From contig JAICKM010000437.1 in NCBI GenBank assembly GCA_025927935.1, positions 1 to 6,046 on the forward strand: 6,046 bases of DNA, read 5' to 3'. How positions within the stretch are numbered: the stretch's first letter is position 1; every line of letters begins with the position of its first letter. Below the pieces are notes generated by a model. The model was not told the origin of the DNA and did no database searches. It worked only from the letters and a program-made list of their open reading frames with translations. The DNA comes from Chloroflexia bacterium (lineage in GTDB: Bacteria; Chloroflexota; Chloroflexia; QHBQ01; JADMIH01). A program made the position numbers and the translations under genes. Positions 1 through 5,851 of the stretch are shown one piece after another.

Positions 1-1
1 C

Positions 2-832
2 CGCTATGGCGGCGACCCCGCCCAGGCGCAGGCGATGATCGCCGCGCTGGCGCCGGTGCGCGAGAAGGTGCTGGCGAACGTGGGCCTCCAGCCAGGGGAC
101 ACCCTGCTCGATGTGGGCTGCGGCGATGGGCTGATCGCCTTTGGCGCGTTGCCGCTGGTCGGGGCGACAGGGGCCGTGATTTTTAGCGACATCTCGCAAG
201 ATCTGCTCGACCACTGCCGGGGCCTCGCCGCCGAGTCGGGGGTCCTGGATCGCTGCCGCTTTCTACGCGCGCCCGCCGGCGACCTGTCCGCTGTCGCGCC
301 GGACTCGGTCGACGCCGTGACCACGCGCTCGGTGCTGATCTATGTGGCGGCCAAGCAGGCGGCCTTCGCCGAGTTCTACCGCGTGCTGAAGCCGGGCGGG
401 CGCCTGTCGATCTTCGAGCCGATCAACCGTTTCGGCGGCCCGGCCACCCGCCTGGGCGGGCTGGATCTGACTCCCGTCCAGGAGATCGCCGATAAGATCT
501 TCGCCGTATACGACCGATTGCAGCCCTTCGACAGCGACCCGATGCTCGACTTTGACGAGCGCGATCTGCTCACCCTGGCCGAGCAAGCCGGGTTCTACGA
601 GATCCACCTGGAGTACCAGGCCACTATCAAGCCGATGGTGCCCACCGCGCCCTGGGACGTGGCGATCCGCATCCCCGGCAACCCGCGCGTGCCCAGCCTG
701 GGCGAAGTGCTGGACACGGTGCTGACCCCGGACGAGGCGGCGCGGTTCACCGCCTATTACCGCCCGTTTTACGAGAGCGGGCAGGGCATTGCCCGCTCCG
801 CCGTGGCCTACCTCTGGGCGGTCAAGCAGTAG
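2..832 (+). CDS. Class I SAM-dependent methyltransferase, 5' end cut by window edge
   Basis: Probable cytosolic methyltransferase using S-adenosylmethionine; the acceptor substrate cannot be told from the sequence. The frame is open from base 2 and 276 residues are visible. The glycine-rich SAM loop LLDVGCGDG is at residues 35-43. The acidic residue after strand 2 is in FSDIS (about 61-65). The post-motif segment RVLKPGGRLSIFEP is at about 127-140, typical of Methyltransf_11/31-type proteins. The C-terminal third (YYRPFYESGQGIARSAVAYLW) probably forms the acceptor-binding cap. An ATG at 35-37 would give 265 residues. However, the residues before it (RYGGDPAQAQA) read like the family's usual N-terminal lead-in and there is no Shine-Dalgarno before that ATG, so I treat the gene as starting outside the window. 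Its last 11 bases overlap the end of the convergent kinase gene, so it is unlikely to share regulation with the - strand operon. Sure of the fold, unsure of the reaction. Confidence 0.9.
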   Translation, partial: RYGGDPAQAQAMIAALAPVREKVLANVGLQPGDTLLDVGCGDGLIAFGALPLVGATGAVIFSDISQDLLDHCRGLAAESGVLDRCRFLRAPAGDLSAVAPDSVDAVTTRSVLIYVAAKQAAFAEFYRVLKPGGRLSIFEPINRFGGPATRLGGLDLTPVQEIADKIFAVYDRLQPFDSDPMLDFDERDLLTLAEQAGFYEIHLEYQATIKPMVPTAPWDVAIRIPGNPRVPSLGEVLDTVLTPDEAARFTAYYRPFYESGQGIARSAVAYLWAVKQ

Positions 833-1343
833 CCGCGTCACGTAGATAAGCGAGCACCCGCGTCAGGTTGGACGCGGGCGGGTCCAGCGCGTCCACAAAG
901 AGCGCGGCTGCCGGGTCCCACGGTTCGTAGAAGCCGCGCACCCGCTCCACCTCGTCCCAGCCGACGGGGATCCAGCCGGGCACATACTGGACGCGCTCCT
1001 CGACGCGCGCCCGCCAGACCGCTTCGTCCGAACAATAGCAGTAGACCGGGCGGAACCGGGCGCCGTGGTGGACCGCAATAGCTTGCGCGTCGTCGCGAAA
1101 TCCGGCCAGGGGGAAGACGGCGTCGAGCACCGCGCTCAGCCCCAGACCGAGTTGCTCGTCCGCCAGGTCGATCAGCAAGCGGTAGCCGTCCACCGGGGCC
1201 GCGCCCGGCACATGGTCGCGCAAGACCCGTTGCACCCGGTCCTTCGCCAGCAGCGGCGCGTGCAGCGCCGTGGCGACCTGCCGGGCCAGGGTCGTCTTGC
1301 CGCAGCCGGGCAGCCCCGAAAACAGGATGAGCGTCGGGTGCAT
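822..1343 (-). CDS. Small P-loop ATP-binding kinase-like protein (AAA_33 type)
   Basis: A 173-residue P-loop NTPase resembling small-molecule or nucleotide kinases of the AAA_33/zeta-toxin/chloramphenicol-phosphotransferase group. Walker A, GLPGCGKTT, is at residues 10-18. LLAKDRVQRVL (31-41) has the acidic/basic pair (D35, R37) typical of the substrate or Mg site. AVLDAVF (71-77) fits a Walker B-like strand. The arginines in VWRARVEER (109-117) suit a lid. The phosphate acceptor is unknown. It is the last gene of the - strand cluster, starting 13 nt after the CoA synthetase stop, so it is probably co-transcribed and translationally coupled. Its ribosome site is weak (GTAGGG-like, about 11 nt before the ATG). 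It overlaps the convergent methyltransferase by 11 nt at the stop codons. It could be a metabolic kinase linked to the pathway, or an unrelated rider at the operon end. It does not resemble carbamate kinase, which has an amino-acid-kinase fold. Confidence 0.85.
   Translation of the reverse strand: MHPTLILFSGLPGCGKTTLARQVATALHAPLLAKDRVQRVLRDHVPGAAPVDGYRLLIDLADEQLGLGLSAVLDAVFPLAGFRDDAQAIAVHHGARFRPVYCYCSDEAVWRARVEERVQYVPGWIPVGWDEVERVRGFYEPWDPAAALFVDALDPPASNLTRVLAYLRDAATA
857..878. other. Perfect 8-bp GC-rich hairpin at the convergent gene ends
   Basis: CCCGCGTC and GACGCGGG form a perfect 8-bp stem around the 6-nt loop AGGTTG. It sits 24 nt past the methyltransferase stop, inside the 3' end of the convergent kinase gene. 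No T-run follows on either strand, so it is not a standard intrinsic terminator. It could still halt or protect the 3' end of the methyltransferase transcript. It could equally be chance in GC-rich coding DNA (it encodes part of PPASNLTRV). Confidence 0.35.
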
Positions 1344-1356
1344 CGGCGCTGCCGCC

Positions 1357-3339
1357 CTACGTCGCGGCCGCGATGGCGTCCAGCGCCGTGGGACTCTCCA
1401 GCGAGGACGTATCGCCGAGGGGCACGTCCAGGTAGCGTTGGCGGATCAGGCGGCGCAGGATCTTGCCGTTGCGCGTGTGCGGGATGTCGCGCACGAACTT
1501 GACCGCTTGCGGCTTCAGCGTCTTGCCCAACCGGCTCAGGATGGCCTGCTCGATCTCGGCGCGTAACGCCTCGCTCTCAGTGTAAGCGGGCCGCAGATGC
1601 ACGAACACCACCAGCGCCTCGCCCTTGAGTTCGTCGGGCACGCCGATGGCCGCCGCCTCGGCGACCGCCGGGTGGGCCACCGCCGCCGACTCGACCTCCG
1701 CCGGGCCGACCCGCTTGCCCGCGATCTTGATTGTGTCGTCCGACCGTCCCAGGATATACCAGTAGCCGTCTTCGTCGATCATAGCCCAATCGCCGTGAAC
1801 CCAAACGCCGGGGATGCGCGACCAGTAGGTCTCAAGGTAGCGCTCCGGGTCTTGCCAGAAGCCGCGCGTGCTGCCCGCCCACGGCTGGCGGATGACCAGT
1901 TCGCCCACCTCGCCGCGCACCGGGTTGCCGCCGGCATCGACCACATCGGCGGCCATGCCCGGCACGACCGTACTGAAGGCGCAGGGCTTGAGCGGCAGCA
2001 GCGGGTTGCAACTCAGGATGCCGCCCGACACCTCCGTGCCGCCCGAATAGTTGATGATCGGCACCCGCCCGCCGCCCACCGTCTCGAACAGCCAGCGCCA
2101 GGGGTCCGGATTCCACGGCTCGCCCGCGCCCGCCAGGAACAGGAGGCTGCCCACATCGTGCGCCGTTACCCAGTGGTCGCCCTGGCCCATGAGCGAACGC
2201 ACCGCCGTGGGCGAGATGCCCAGGTGCGTCACCCGGTGGCGCTCAACCAGCGCCCAGACCCGGTCGGGCTGCGGGTAGTTGATCGCCCCTTCGTACAGGA
2301 AACAGGTCGCGCCCAGCATCAGCGACCCGGCGATAGCCCATGGCCCCATCATCCAGCCGATGTCGCTGATCCAGAACAGCACGTCGCCCGCATGCACATC
2401 GAAGCAGTGGGCCAGTTCCTGCGCTGCCTTGATCGGGAAGCCGCAGTGGGTGTGGACGATGCCCTTGGGCCGTCCGGTCGTGCCCGACGTGTAGATGATC
2501 ATGTAGGGATCTTCGGCGTCCGTCTCTTCCGTGGCGCACCCGGCGCTCTGGCCGGGCACCAGTTCGTCCCACCAGAGGTCGCGCCCCGGCGTCCAGGGCA
2601 CGTCGCGGCCCAGGCGGCGCACCACCAGCACATGCTCCACCGTGGGGCTGGCGGCGGCGGCGGCGTCGGCGGCCTCCTTCATCAGCACCTGCTTGCCCGC
2701 CCGGTAAAAGCCGTCTGCCGTGATCAACAGCTTCGCCGTGCCCTCGACCAGCCGCGAGGCGACGGCCGCGCCGCCGTAGCCGGAGAAGATGGGCAGGTAG
2801 ATGGCGCCAATCTTGGAGATCGCCAGGGTGGCGATCACGGTCTCCGGCACCATCGGCATGAACACGCCCACCCGGTCGCCCTTGCCGAGGCCCAACGCCT
2901 TGAGCGCGTTAGCCGCCTGGTTCACCTGGGTATAGAGTTCGGTAAACGTCAGCGTGCGCACCGCGCCGTCTTCGCCCTCCCAGGCCACGGCGGTGGCGTC
3001 AGGTCGCAGCCGTTGCGCGTGCTTATCGACGGCGTCATGCACATAGTTATAGCGCCCGCCCACGAACCAGCGCGGCCACTCGACCCCGCGCGCCAGATCG
3101 ACCACCGCGCTATAGGGCGCGAACCACTCCAGATCCAGGTCCTGCACTACGGCATCCCAGAACCAGGCCACGTCATGCACCGACCGCTCGACCAGCGCGG
3201 GCACGGACTCGATGCCGTGGCGCTCCATAAAGCGACGCAGGCGGCTGCGCTCGATATACGCCGGGCTGGGCCGCCAGACGATCTCCGGCGATCCGTTGTC
3301 CTGACCAACCGGGATAGGGAGTACTTCGGCATCGGGCAT
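1357..3339 (-). CDS. AMP-forming acyl-CoA synthetase, acetyl/acetoacetyl-CoA synthetase-like, substrate unknown
   Basis: A 660-residue cytosolic ANL-superfamily ligase: acid + ATP + CoA to acyl-CoA + AMP + PPi. An ACAS_N-like cap covers about 54-100 (HDVAWFWDAV, then FVGGRYNYVHD). The core follows. The phosphate loop YTSGTTGRPKG is at 283-293 and the adenine/aromatic motif NYSGGTE at 430-436. The ribose-binding Asp is in VHGDWA (D517). The hinge and A8 loop, GRSDDTIKIAGKRVGPAEVE, spans 531-550. The catalytic lysine is in TRNGKI (K626). All key residues are present, so the enzyme should be active. The acetate-pocket tryptophan of true acetyl-CoA synthetases (TWWQTE) is replaced by small residues (YSGGTE), which points to a larger acid. 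The start is set by AAGGAG 10 nt upstream; the frame stays open 50 codons further, but that part has no family-like sequence and runs into the preceding gene. It lies 37 nt after the DUF2877 gene and 13 nt before the kinase. It may activate an acid made by the FdrA/DUF1116/DUF2877 pathway, which is inference. Confidence 0.93.
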   Translation of the reverse strand: MPDAEVLPIPVGQDNGSPEIVWRPSPAYIERSRLRRFMERHGIESVPALVERSVHDVAWFWDAVVQDLDLEWFAPYSAVVDLARGVEWPRWFVGGRYNYVHDAVDKHAQRLRPDATAVAWEGEDGAVRTLTFTELYTQVNQAANALKALGLGKGDRVGVFMPMVPETVIATLAISKIGAIYLPIFSGYGGAAVASRLVEGTAKLLITADGFYRAGKQVLMKEAADAAAAASPTVEHVLVVRRLGRDVPWTPGRDLWWDELVPGQSAGCATEETDAEDPYMIIYTSGTTGRPKGIVHTHCGFPIKAAQELAHCFDVHAGDVLFWISDIGWMMGPWAIAGSLMLGATCFLYEGAINYPQPDRVWALVERHRVTHLGISPTAVRSLMGQGDHWVTAHDVGSLLFLAGAGEPWNPDPWRWLFETVGGGRVPIINYSGGTEVSGGILSCNPLLPLKPCAFSTVVPGMAADVVDAGGNPVRGEVGELVIRQPWAGSTRGFWQDPERYLETYWSRIPGVWVHGDWAMIDEDGYWYILGRSDDTIKIAGKRVGPAEVESAAVAHPAVAEAAAIGVPDELKGEALVVFVHLRPAYTESEALRAEIEQAILSRLGKTLKPQAVKFVRDIPHTRNGKILRRLIRQRYLDVPLGDTSSLESPTALDAIAAAT

Positions 3340-3349
3340 GGGGCTGATT

Positions 3350-3355
3350 CTCCTT
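3350..3355 (-). promoter_or_regulatory. Ribosome binding site of the acyl-CoA synthetase gene
   Basis: AAGGAG on the - strand lies 10 nt before the ATG at 3337-3339. It decides the start: the longer open frame reaching 3489 would begin inside the preceding DUF2877 gene without such a site. Confidence 0.75.
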
Positions 3356-3376
3356 GCGGGGTACGAGTTCCGCCTC

Positions 3377-4195
3377 TTAAATCGACATAATATGCACAGT
3401 AAACAAAATACCGACCGCCAGGTCCGCGCCCGACGTGTGCCCGATGGCGAGCAAGCATAGCGCCGCATCGTAGGCCGCTGCCGAGTCACCCGCCAGCAGA
3501 GCCGCGCCGAGATCCATGGCCGGAGCGTAGAGCAGGCCCGTGGCGGCGTGCCGCAGCAGGGCAGCGCTGATCCGGTTCGTGCGCGTAGCAGCGACGGCGT
3601 TCACGGCTTGTGCTAAGGTTGCTACTAATTGCGGATACAGCGAGTCCGCTTCCACCTGCCAGGTGAGGCCCGCCAGTATCCCACAGACCACATCGTCACC
3701 GGAGGGTGTGAGGCCGGGGCCGCGGCCCAGGAGGCTCACCAGGGCGGCGGATACGGCATCCGAATCCCCTGCCCGCAAGGTGACATGCAGAGCGTGCAGC
3801 CCCGCGGTGATGCCCCGTAGCATCGGGTCGGCTTGGATCGCGGCGGGTGGGGCAATCCCGGAGAGTAGCACCTGCACATGGGCGGCGAGGCGTCCGCAAC
3901 CCTCATCCCCGGCTTGTGCCGCGAGGATGTTGACCAGCGCGGTCGCCGCTGCCTGGCGGGCCGCTGGAGTGCCGGTTACTCGCGGGAGCGCGGGCGCCCA
4001 ACGCCGCGCACCGGCCCAGCCGATCCAGACGGTGCTGCCCAGCGCCAGCCCTTCAGCGGTGGGCCACACCGGTGTGTCGCCGCTCGCCGGCAGGGCGGCC
4101 AGGACGGGCGCCAGGTCGGGCACGCGCAGGGTCAGCGGGCCGTCGGCGGCATCCGCGCTCACGATGCCCACGACGTGGCCTGCGTCGTCCGCCAC
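3377..4195 (-). CDS. DUF2877 protein, AllH/YlbF-like oxamate carbamoyltransferase subunit
   Basis: A 272-residue DUF2877 protein if read from the GTG at 4193-4195. In E. coli this family (AllH, formerly YlbF) is a subunit of oxamate carbamoyltransferase, with AllF (FdrA) and AllG (YlbE). Family signatures are clear: GRGPGLTPSGDD at 157-168, TRTNRIS at 204-210, and GHTSGAD at 252-258 near the C-terminus. The start is problematic. Reading upstream in frame, residues such as LSRGPEVDALTGR and ARILARLRNAVY look like the missing family N-terminus. The frame continues to the TAG of the preceding DUF1116 gene at 4301-4303 with no ATG, GTG or TTG. The GTG at 4193 has no ribosome site and would remove about 30 expected residues. 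The true start may be CTG (4289-4291, weak AGG 8 nt upstream) or ATT (4280-4282), giving about 304 or 301 residues. The alternatives are readthrough or a sequence error. The last codons (TVHIMSI) lie in an unusually AT-rich patch. Confidence 0.88.
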   Translation of the reverse strand: MADDAGHVVGIVSADAADGPLTLRVPDLAPVLAALPASGDTPVWPTAEGLALGSTVWIGWAGARRWAPALPRVTGTPAARQAAATALVNILAAQAGDEGCGRLAAHVQVLLSGIAPPAAIQADPMLRGITAGLHALHVTLRAGDSDAVSAALVSLLGRGPGLTPSGDDVVCGILAGLTWQVEADSLYPQLVATLAQAVNAVAATRTNRISAALLRHAATGLLYAPAMDLGAALLAGDSAAAYDAALCLLAIGHTSGADLAVGILFTVHIMSI

Positions 4196-4292
4196 GTAGA
4201 CGGCGTTACGCAGCCGGGCCAGGATACGCGCCGGGCGGCCCGTGAGCGCGTCTACTTCCGGTCCCCGGCTGAGGGCGTGAATCTGAAGCAGG

Positions 4293-4315
4293 GTCGTCGC
4301 CTACGCTGTCGTCGC
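4293..4315. repeat. 8-bp direct repeat bracketing the DUF1116 stop codon
   Basis: GTCGTCGC occurs at 4293-4300 and again at 4308-4315 (+ strand), a 15-nt period equal to five codons. The TAG stop of the DUF1116 gene (4301-4303) lies between the copies. Loss of one unit would delete the stop and join the DUF1116 and DUF2877 frames. Confidence 0.7.
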
Positions 4316-5749
4316 GGCTGCGCCCAGGGTGCGTAGGGCTTCGGTGAAGCAGCGCATTGGCGGGCGGACCAGGCCCGCGCCGACCTGGCCCACGCCCGCT
4401 TCTTTGTGGGCAATGCCCGTGTTGATGATCGGCAGCACATTGCTGTCCACGACTTTACGCACGTCGATGCCGGTGGCTGTGCCCGCGAAGCCGAGCGGCG
4501 GCAGCGTCCAGGCGGAATTGCGGGTCAGGGTGATGCCGTACATGGCCTCGGTGTAGGCCACGGCGTCCGCCGGGGTGCCGCCGACCACCTTGACCACGGC
4601 GGGCGCGCCGCCCATGGCGAAGCCGCCCAGGCCCGCCGTCTCGGTGATGGCGCTGTCGCCGATGTCGCCCGCGGCGTCGTCCTGGCTGAAGCCCGGCAGG
4701 TAGAGGCCCACCGGCACGCTGGCCGGGCCGGTGAACCAGCGGTCGCCGGTGCCGCTCACGCGCACGCCGAACTCGACGCCGTTGCGCGCCAGCGTGGTGA
4801 CGACGGTGGAATAGGGGATGTTGTCGGCGGCGGCCATCGTCGCTTTGCAGGCGGCCATCGCCAGGTTCAGGAAGAAGTAGTTGTTGGCGGCGATGGGGTC
4901 GAGCGCCGAGGCGACCAGTTCGCGGTCGTCCAGGGTGCGGATCAGAGTGGGGGCGAGGGCTTTGAACAGCAGGCTGGTGGCCGCGACGTGGCGGTTATGC
5001 AGTTCGTCGCCCATCTGCAACGCCTGGGCCATGAGCGGTTTGAGGGGCAGCGTGCCCATGGCGCGGATGCCCGCCTGAAGCACGGGGCCGAGCGTGTTGC
5101 ACATCCAGCGCAGCCGGGCCAGCACCTCCGGCGCGAACGCGCCATAGCGCAACACCTTGCCCATGCCCTCGTTCAGCGACGAATAGGCCCGGTTGTCGTG
5201 CGCGGTGTTGCGCACCACGTACATCGGCATGGACGGCGAGACCAGCCCGGCCATCGGCCCCACGGCGTTGTAGTGGTGGCAGGGGGAGAAGCGCACCCCG
5301 CCGCCCGCCGCCAGATCGCGCGCCGCGGCCTCGTCGGGCGCCCAGCCTTCGAGCAGGATCGCGCCGATCACCGCGCCCTGCATCGGGCCGCACATGCGCT
5401 CCCAGGTGATCGGCGGGCCGGAGTGGAACAACAGCCGGTCGTCCATTTCGGGCCAGATCTCGCGGGCCGGGCGCACATCCTCCCAGACCGGTTCGGCGGC
5501 CAGGATACGGCGCACCGCTTCCTCGTTGGCCGCCGCGATGCGCGCGCCCACGCTGCCGGGGGTTGTATCGTCGGCCAGCGCCGCCAGCAGCGCTCCTAGG
5601 GCCGGGTCGCCCTGGGCCGGGGGCTGCCACTCCACGTGGAGATGCGGCGCCTGCACAGCATCCAGCGTCTCGGCGAACGAGCGCACGCCCACATTCAACA
5701 CCCGCGGCCCCTCCTGCAACAACGCCGCGATCGGACTCGCCTCACTCAT
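4301..5749 (-). CDS. DUF1116 protein, AllG/YlbE-like oxamate carbamoyltransferase subunit
   Basis: A full-length 482-residue DUF1116 protein. The E. coli member (AllG, formerly YlbE) works with AllF and AllH as oxamate carbamoyltransferase, splitting oxalurate with phosphate into oxamate and carbamoyl phosphate. The N-terminal part (about 16-48, VLNVGVRSFAETL then HVEWQPPAQGD) resembles the short Rossmann-like lead of the family. The conserved core includes FSPCHHYNAVGPMAG (154-168), VVRNTAHDNRAYSSLNEGMG (178-197), MGDELHNRH (246-254), NNYFFLN (289-295), NGVEFGVRVSGTG (323-335), ETAGLGGFAMGGAP (370-383) and TGIAHKEAGVGQVGAG (444-459). The His/Asn-rich patches probably form the active site (inference). 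No signal peptide or membrane segment is evident. The ATG at 5747-5749 follows AAGGAGG by 11 nt. It lies 102 nt after the FdrA-like stop. The next gene continues in the very same frame after its TAG. The family call is firm; the exact ureide substrate is not. Confidence 0.95.
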   Translation of the reverse strand: MSEASPIAALLQEGPRVLNVGVRSFAETLDAVQAPHLHVEWQPPAQGDPALGALLAALADDTTPGSVGARIAAANEEAVRRILAAEPVWEDVRPAREIWPEMDDRLLFHSGPPITWERMCGPMQGAVIGAILLEGWAPDEAAARDLAAGGGVRFSPCHHYNAVGPMAGLVSPSMPMYVVRNTAHDNRAYSSLNEGMGKVLRYGAFAPEVLARLRWMCNTLGPVLQAGIRAMGTLPLKPLMAQALQMGDELHNRHVAATSLLFKALAPTLIRTLDDRELVASALDPIAANNYFFLNLAMAACKATMAAADNIPYSTVVTTLARNGVEFGVRVSGTGDRWFTGPASVPVGLYLPGFSQDDAAGDIGDSAITETAGLGGFAMGGAPAVVKVVGGTPADAVAYTEAMYGITLTRNSAWTLPPLGFAGTATGIDVRKVVDSNVLPIINTGIAHKEAGVGQVGAGLVRPPMRCFTEALRTLGAAATTA

Positions 5750-5760
5750 GCCGTGTGGTC

Positions 5761-5767
5761 CCTCCTT
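5761..5767 (-). promoter_or_regulatory. Ribosome binding site of the DUF1116 gene
   Basis: AAGGAGG on the - strand, 11 nt before the ATG at 5747-5749. It is a full Shine-Dalgarno match and fixes the start of the DUF1116 gene. Confidence 0.8.
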
Positions 5768-5770
5768 ATG

Positions 5771-5784
5771 AGTGGTCAGTGGTC
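5771..5784. repeat. Tandem 7-bp repeat AGTGGTC x2
   Basis: AGTGGTC is repeated exactly, head to tail, and followed by AG, just upstream of the DUF1116 ribosome site. On the coding strand it reads GACCACT twice. It may be a small operator or part of an interspersed intergenic element; two copies are too few to decide. Confidence 0.5.
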
Positions 5785-5803
5785 AGCACGCTATCCTCGG
5801 CAA

Positions 5804-5823
5804 GGCGGCCACATGGGACCGCC
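5804..5823. repeat. Intergenic imperfect palindrome
   Basis: GGCGGCC, loop ACATG, then GG-A-CCGCC can fold into a 7-bp stem with one bulged A. With its flank, the - strand reads GTAGGGGCGG..., like the small GC-rich palindromes scattered between genes in some Chloroflexota and cyanobacteria (from memory, not searched). It lies between the FdrA-like and DUF1116 genes. It has no T-run, so it is probably an interspersed repeat or mRNA-stability element rather than a terminator. Confidence 0.5.
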
Positions 5824-5833
5824 CCTACAGCCT

Positions 5834-5850
5834 TCGTCTCTCGTCTCGTC
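5834..5850. repeat. Short TCGTC repeats after the FdrA-like stop
   Basis: TCGTC occurs at 5834-5838, 5841-5845 and 5846-5850, giving a purine-rich GACGAGA-type run on the coding strand just past the FdrA-like stop codon. It is low-complexity spacer sequence of unknown role. Confidence 0.45.
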
Positions 5851-5851
5851 T

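Noticed and set aside
35..37. ATG at 35 as the true start of the methyltransferase
   Set aside because: There is no Shine-Dalgarno before it, and the in-frame residues upstream (RYGGDPAQAQA) look like conserved family sequence, so the gene most likely begins outside the window.
263..841. 192-codon - strand frame opposite the methyltransferase
   Set aside because: It has no motif and is a mirror of the methyltransferase coding frame. It is not continuous with the kinase frame.
1597..3390. Long open frame (597 codons) on the + strand opposite the acyl-CoA synthetase
   Set aside because: It is rich in His, Arg, Gly and Ala with no domain or motif, has no ribosome site, and lies wholly antisense to a gene with all catalytic motifs. 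It is a typical GC-rich mirror frame.
3340..3489. 50-residue N-terminal extension of the acyl-CoA synthetase
   Set aside because: It overlaps the DUF2877 coding end, has no ribosome site and no family-like sequence. AAGGAG placed 10 nt before the inner ATG explains the start.
3540..4199. 219-codon + strand frame opposite the DUF2877 gene
   Set aside because: It is antisense to a gene with clear family motifs, and its own translation shows no motif or plausible start signal.
4406..5599. Open frame of 397 codons on the + strand opposite the DUF1116 gene
   Set aside because: It has the same low-complexity His/Arg/Gly composition and no recognisable fold, and it lies opposite a firmly identified conserved gene.
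5804..5823. Intrinsic terminator after the FdrA-like gene
   Set aside because: The stem is present but no T-run follows on the coding strand, and the downstream genes appear to belong to the same operon.
5771..5850. CRISPR array or tandem-repeat locus in the spacer
   Set aside because: The repeats are 5-7 bp, unrelated to one another and without regular spacers, so there is no array structure.
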